DNA of 64,000 nt from Mycolicibacterium peregrinum (lineage in GTDB: Bacteria > Actinomycetota > Actinomycetes > Mycobacteriales > Mycobacteriaceae), in the NCBI RefSeq assembly GCF_001665785.1, contig NZ_LZSO01000017.1:235997-299996 (forward strand), written 5' to 3'. A program made the position numbers and the translations under genes. The notes beneath the pieces are model-generated. The model made no database searches and had not been told where the DNA came from. It saw nothing but the letters and a program-made list of their open reading frames with translations. This document shows positions 61,712 to 64,000 of the stretch, in pieces. Numbering within the stretch: the first letter of the stretch is position 1; the number at the start of each line of letters is the position of its first letter.

Positions 61712-62157
61712 GGGCTGAGCACGATCACCGGGATCGGACGTGACGTTCTCTTCTGGTAGCCCTTGTAGCGGTCCTTGTTCCCTGGCATCGCGTTGACGAT
61801 CTCCCATAGCCGCGGGTAGTCGGGGTCGCCGGGCGGTACGGCTTTCGCGGTGACACCGAACCGTTTGGGTCCCACGTTGATCTCGACCTGCGGATGGGCC
61901 TTGAGATTGTGGTACCAGCCGGGCGCCGTCGGTTCACCACCCTTCGAAGCGACCACGAGGTAGTCGTCGCCGTCTTTTGCGTAGGTCAGCGAATTCGCGC
62001 GCTGCAGACCGGTTTTGGCGCCCACCGTATGCAGGATCAGCGCGGTCGGACCGCCTGGGATGTGATGGCCGATCCGGCCGTCGGTGGCCTTGTAGACCTT
62101 GTCGTGCAGCAACAGCAACGGGAGGCCGATGTAGCGCTCCCACCAGGGCATGCTCAT
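61708..62157 (-). CDS. DDN-like F420-dependent nitroreductase family protein (Rv1261c-like)
   Basis: A 149-residue split-beta-barrel protein of the deazaflavin-dependent nitroreductase family, the same length as Rv1261c. The blocks LLLHTVGAKTGLQRANSLTY-like (ILHTVGAKTGLQRANSLTYA), YLVVASKGGEPTAPGWYHNL and HPQVEINVG are diagnostic. Rv1261c-type proteins share the F420-binding fold of Ddn but differ in activity. The ATG at 62157 is four bases after the HIT gene stop, so they are co-transcribed. Confidence 0.9.
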   Translation of the reverse strand: MSMPWWERYIGLPLLLLHDKVYKATDGRIGHHIPGGPTALILHTVGAKTGLQRANSLTYAKDGDDYLVVASKGGEPTAPGWYHNLKAHPQVEINVGPKRFGVTAKAVPPGDPDYPRLWEIVNAMPGNKDRYKGYQKRTSRPIPVIVLSP

Positions 62158-62161
62158 GGGC

Positions 62162-62599
62162 TCAATCCTGCGCGGATTCGTCGAGCTTTGCCAACGCTGC
62201 ACGTAACAGGCGTCCCGATTCCTCGCGGTCCGGATCGCGGCGCACCATCATGCCCTTGACGAAGGACAGTTTGTCGCCGGTTTGGCGCGGCACGACGTGC
62301 AGATGGATGTGGAAGACGCTCTGGAAGGCGGCTTTGCCGTCGTTGATCACGATGTTGTTGCCGTCGGCGTGCAGCCCGGATCGGCGGGCTGCACGCGCGA
62401 TGCGTTGACCGATGCGGGCCATCTCAGCCACGGTCTCGGCCGGCGTATCCGTCAGGTCGACGCTGTGTAGCTTCGGGATCACCAGGGTGTGTCCGCGGGT
62501 GAACGGCCTGATGTCGAGGATGCCCAGGTAGTTGTCGTCCTCGTAGATGCGGATGGCAGGGGCTTCACCTGCGACGATGGCGCAGAACACGCAAGACAT
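62162..62599 (-). CDS. HIT family nucleotide hydrolase (Rv1262c-like)
   Basis: A 145-residue histidine-triad protein. The active-site motif is HIHLHVVP with H97, H99 and H101. The N-terminal CVFCAIVAGEAPA carries the paired cysteines seen in Zn-binding HINT-type members. Such enzymes hydrolyse nucleoside phosphoramidates or dinucleotides. The ATG is six bases after TAACGT, whose TAA is also the stop of the VOC gene, so the gene may have its own leaderless transcript as well as read-through. Confidence 0.91.
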   Translation of the reverse strand: MSCVFCAIVAGEAPAIRIYEDDNYLGILDIRPFTRGHTLVIPKLHSVDLTDTPAETVAEMARIGQRIARAARRSGLHADGNNIVINDGKAAFQSVFHIHLHVVPRQTGDKLSFVKGMMVRRDPDREESGRLLRAALAKLDESAQD

Positions 62600-62605
62600 C
62601 CCGCC

Positions 62606-62611
62606 ACGTTA
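62606..62611 (-). promoter_or_regulatory. Candidate -10 of the HIT gene, containing the upstream stop codon
   Basis: TAACGT on the minus strand, six bases before the ATG at 62599. Its first three bases are the VOC gene stop codon. Confidence 0.5.
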
Positions 62612-63079
62612 GCCGCCGGCCGTGGCCGCCCATTCGGCGACGCGTCGTTCGCGTTCGGCCGGCGTGAGGTTTTCGACGCGGGTCATGACGGTCCAGCGCA
62701 GACCGAACGGGTCGAGGACGGACGCGAACCGGTCACCGGTGACGAACGTCTGCGCAGGCTCGCGGATGGTTGCCCCGGCTTTCTCCGCGCGGGTCACCAC
62801 GTCATCGACGTCGGGGCAGTACAGCCCCATCGAATAGGTTGCCGGGGCGCCTGATGCGGGAGCGGCGATCTGAAAGGCCTCCTGTGGGTCGCCCAGTTGC
62901 AGTCGGCCGTTGCCGAAATCCAGCTCGGCATGCGAGACAGTGCCATCAGCGCCGTCCATCCGCTCGACGACCGTGGCACCGAACACGTTCTGGTAGAAGG
63001 CGATCGCGTCGGCAGCGCCGTCGACGCAGATGAACGGGGTCAGGCTGGTGTAGCCCTCCGGAATCGGTGTGACACTCAT
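62609..63079 (-). CDS. VOC family (PhnB/glyoxalase-like) protein
   Basis: A 156-residue vicinal-oxygen-chelate fold protein of the PhnB-like type, with the paired beta-alpha-beta modules seen in TPFICVDGAADAIAFYQNVF and DVDDVVTRAEKAGATIREPA, and the family end VLDPFGLRWTVMTRVE. Many PhnB-like proteins lack a known reaction. It is divergent from the AraC gene across 27 bases and leads the VOC-HIT-DDN cluster. Confidence 0.85.
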   Translation of the reverse strand: MSVTPIPEGYTSLTPFICVDGAADAIAFYQNVFGATVVERMDGADGTVSHAELDFGNGRLQLGDPQEAFQIAAPASGAPATYSMGLYCPDVDDVVTRAEKAGATIREPAQTFVTGDRFASVLDPFGLRWTVMTRVENLTPAERERRVAEWAATAGG

Positions 63080-63093
63080 GTCGACCAGTTTCG

Positions 63094-63099
63094 TAGGCT
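63094..63099 (+). promoter_or_regulatory. Candidate -10 of the AraC gene (leaderless)
   Basis: TAGGCT, then seven bases, then the ATG at 63107. Confidence 0.57.
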
Positions 63100-63106
63100 G
63101 GGGTCG

Positions 63107-63913
63107 ATGCCGGCTTGGAAAAACGCGTCACAGCAGAACGCGCCGATGCGCGGCGTCGTCGGGCGCGCGGGCAGTGCCTCGGCATTCGACCTCCAGCGGT
63201 GGGCGCCATCGGAGGCGGCTGCGCGCTTCGTCGAGCACTTCTGGTCGGTGACCTGGGACCGCCATGAGGCAGGTCCATTCGAGAGCACGGTGATCACCTT
63301 TCCTGCCATGCATCTCACCAGCGAGTGGGGCGATGATGTTGTGCGCCATGGTCATCGACTACCCGCCACGTTGCTGCACGGGGTGGTGCCCGAGGTTTTC
63401 CGCATCACGATCAGCGGTCGGGGCGGTGTGGTGGGGGCGCGATTTCGTCCCGGTGGTTTCGTCGGCCGTTTCGGTGGGGACGCTGCCGCGCTCACCGGCC
63501 GCGTGGTGCCGGTCGACGACGGGTTGTTGGGCTCACCCGATCTCGACGAGGCGATCGGTTCGACGACCGGTGAGCCGGACCAGACCTACCGCGCGCTCTG
63601 CCCGTTGATCGACCGGATGCGTGACGACGCGACATTGCAGCGGGTGGAGCAGGTCATGGAGCTCTCGCCGTGGAGTACACGAACCACGCAGCGGGTGTTC
63701 CGGCGCTATGTCGGGGTGACGGTCAAGTGGGTGCTGTGCCGATATCGGTTGCAGCAGGCGGCTTTGGAGATCGAGACCGTGCCCGGAGTCGACTTCGCTG
63801 ATCTCGCAGTTCGACTCGGCTGGTATGACCAGGCCCATTTCATCAACGACTTCCGCTCCATGCTGGGCAGCACGCCGGGGGAGTACGCCGATCAGAACGC
63901 GGCCAAGGGTTGA
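63107..63913 (+). CDS. AraC family transcriptional regulator
   Basis: A 268-residue regulator. The N-terminal DUF6597-like sensory part (residues 20-150: WAPSEAAARFVEHFWSVTWD, GRGGVVGARFRPGGFVGRFG) is followed by a C-terminal AraC/XylS domain with two HTH units (about 185-260), including WSTRTTQRVFRRYVGVTVKW and DFADLAVRLGWYDQAHFIND. The TAGGCT hexamer seven bases before the ATG supports this start over longer ones. It may control the divergent VOC-HIT-DDN cluster, which is inferred from position only. Confidence 0.88.
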   Translation: MPAWKNASQQNAPMRGVVGRAGSASAFDLQRWAPSEAAARFVEHFWSVTWDRHEAGPFESTVITFPAMHLTSEWGDDVVRHGHRLPATLLHGVVPEVFRITISGRGGVVGARFRPGGFVGRFGGDAAALTGRVVPVDDGLLGSPDLDEAIGSTTGEPDQTYRALCPLIDRMRDDATLQRVEQVMELSPWSTRTTQRVFRRYVGVTVKWVLCRYRLQQAALEIETVPGVDFADLAVRLGWYDQAHFINDFRSMLGSTPGEYADQNAAKG

Positions 63914-63923
63914 TCGCCCGTGT

Positions 63924-64000
63924 TCAGAAGGGTGGTGGTGGTCCGTATTCTTCGGCGAGCCAGGCTTGGTAGTCGCGTTCGGTGGCGAGGTCGTTGTTGA
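63924..64000 (-). CDS. DUF222/HNH endonuclease (13E12 repeat family), 3' end only
   Basis: A partial gene that enters from the right edge. The last 25 residues read NNDLATERDYQAWLAEEYGP then PPPF and a TGA stop at 63924-63926. This tail is characteristic of the mycobacterial DUF222-HNH proteins related to the REP13E12 family, which occur in many copies and serve as targets for integrative elements. Only the C-terminus is visible, so domain content and integrity cannot be judged. It lies ten bases past the convergent AraC gene. Confidence 0.6.
   Translation of the reverse strand, partial: NNDLATERDYQAWLAEEYGPPPPF

Overview
The window is a GC-rich chromosomal segment with the gene content and order of a rapidly growing mycobacterium (Mycolicibacterium). 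From the proteins and their order I recognise most of the block known in M. tuberculosis as Rv1207 to Rv1262c: folP2, gpgS, tagA, glgM/glgC, the Rv1216c-Rv1220c efflux cluster, sigE-rseA-htrA-tatB, mrp, lpqY-sugABC, corA, lpqZ, kgd, lprE, deaD, cyp130, a tap-type pump, udgB and a HIT protein. These assignments rest on remembered family sequences and visible motifs, not on a database search. The species is not determined.

Layout. 1-3186: folP2-gpgS-Rv1209-like-tagA, three of them joined by 4-base ATGA overlaps, then a 55-residue DUF3117 gene. 3187-5685: divergent alpha-glucan genes glgM and glgC. 5700-9300: DUF4126 protein, acyltransferase with a divergent TetR regulator, and two tandem isoprenylcysteine-methyltransferase-like genes. 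9313-13262: RaaS-type TetR/ABC efflux operon and an O-methyltransferase. 13437-17812: sigma factor SigE, its zinc anti-sigma RseA, HtrA, TatB, and convergent mrp. 17862-23492: a secreted lytic transglycosylase, a DUF1003 plus MgtE-N/CBS pair, a CitE-like lyase and two small membrane proteins. 23675-28724: trehalose-recycling transporter lpqY-sugA-sugB-sugC followed by a SUFU-domain protein. 28721-35334: corA, malic enzyme, lpqZ, an SDR, an XRE regulator divergent from an extra methionine aminopeptidase, and an MHS transporter. 35466-48059: kgd, a membrane protein, two drug-efflux MFS pumps, an FAD-linked oxidase and a large nuclease-helicase. 48101-49099: a frameshifted DUF559 gene bracketed by two copies of a 62-bp repeat. 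49109-64000: lprE/deaD, an acyltransferase, an IdeR-box siderophore-interacting protein, a cyp130-tetR-DUF5995 unit, a rhomboid protease, GlcD, a Tap-like pump, udgB, a luciferase-like monooxygenase, DDN-like, HIT and VOC proteins, an AraC regulator and the 3' end of a DUF222/HNH gene.

Themes. Three genome-wide functions recur: alpha-glucan, methylglucose-lipopolysaccharide precursor and trehalose metabolism (gpgS, glgM, glgC, lpqY-sugABC); envelope stress and export (sigE, rseA, htrA, tatB, rhomboid, lytic transglycosylase); and drug efflux under local repressors (RaaS operon, Bcr/CflA, DHA2 and Tap pumps). At least thirteen genes have a TANNNT hexamer exactly 6-7 bases upstream of ATG or GTG, the arrangement expected of leaderless mycobacterial transcripts. 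Clear regulatory DNA includes a 38-bp palindromic RaaS operator, a TetR palindrome at 7346, twin palindromes between the XRE gene and map, and a near-consensus IdeR box at 52683.

No intergenic gap exceeds 300 bases. I saw no tRNA, rRNA, CRISPR array, insertion sequence or riboswitch.
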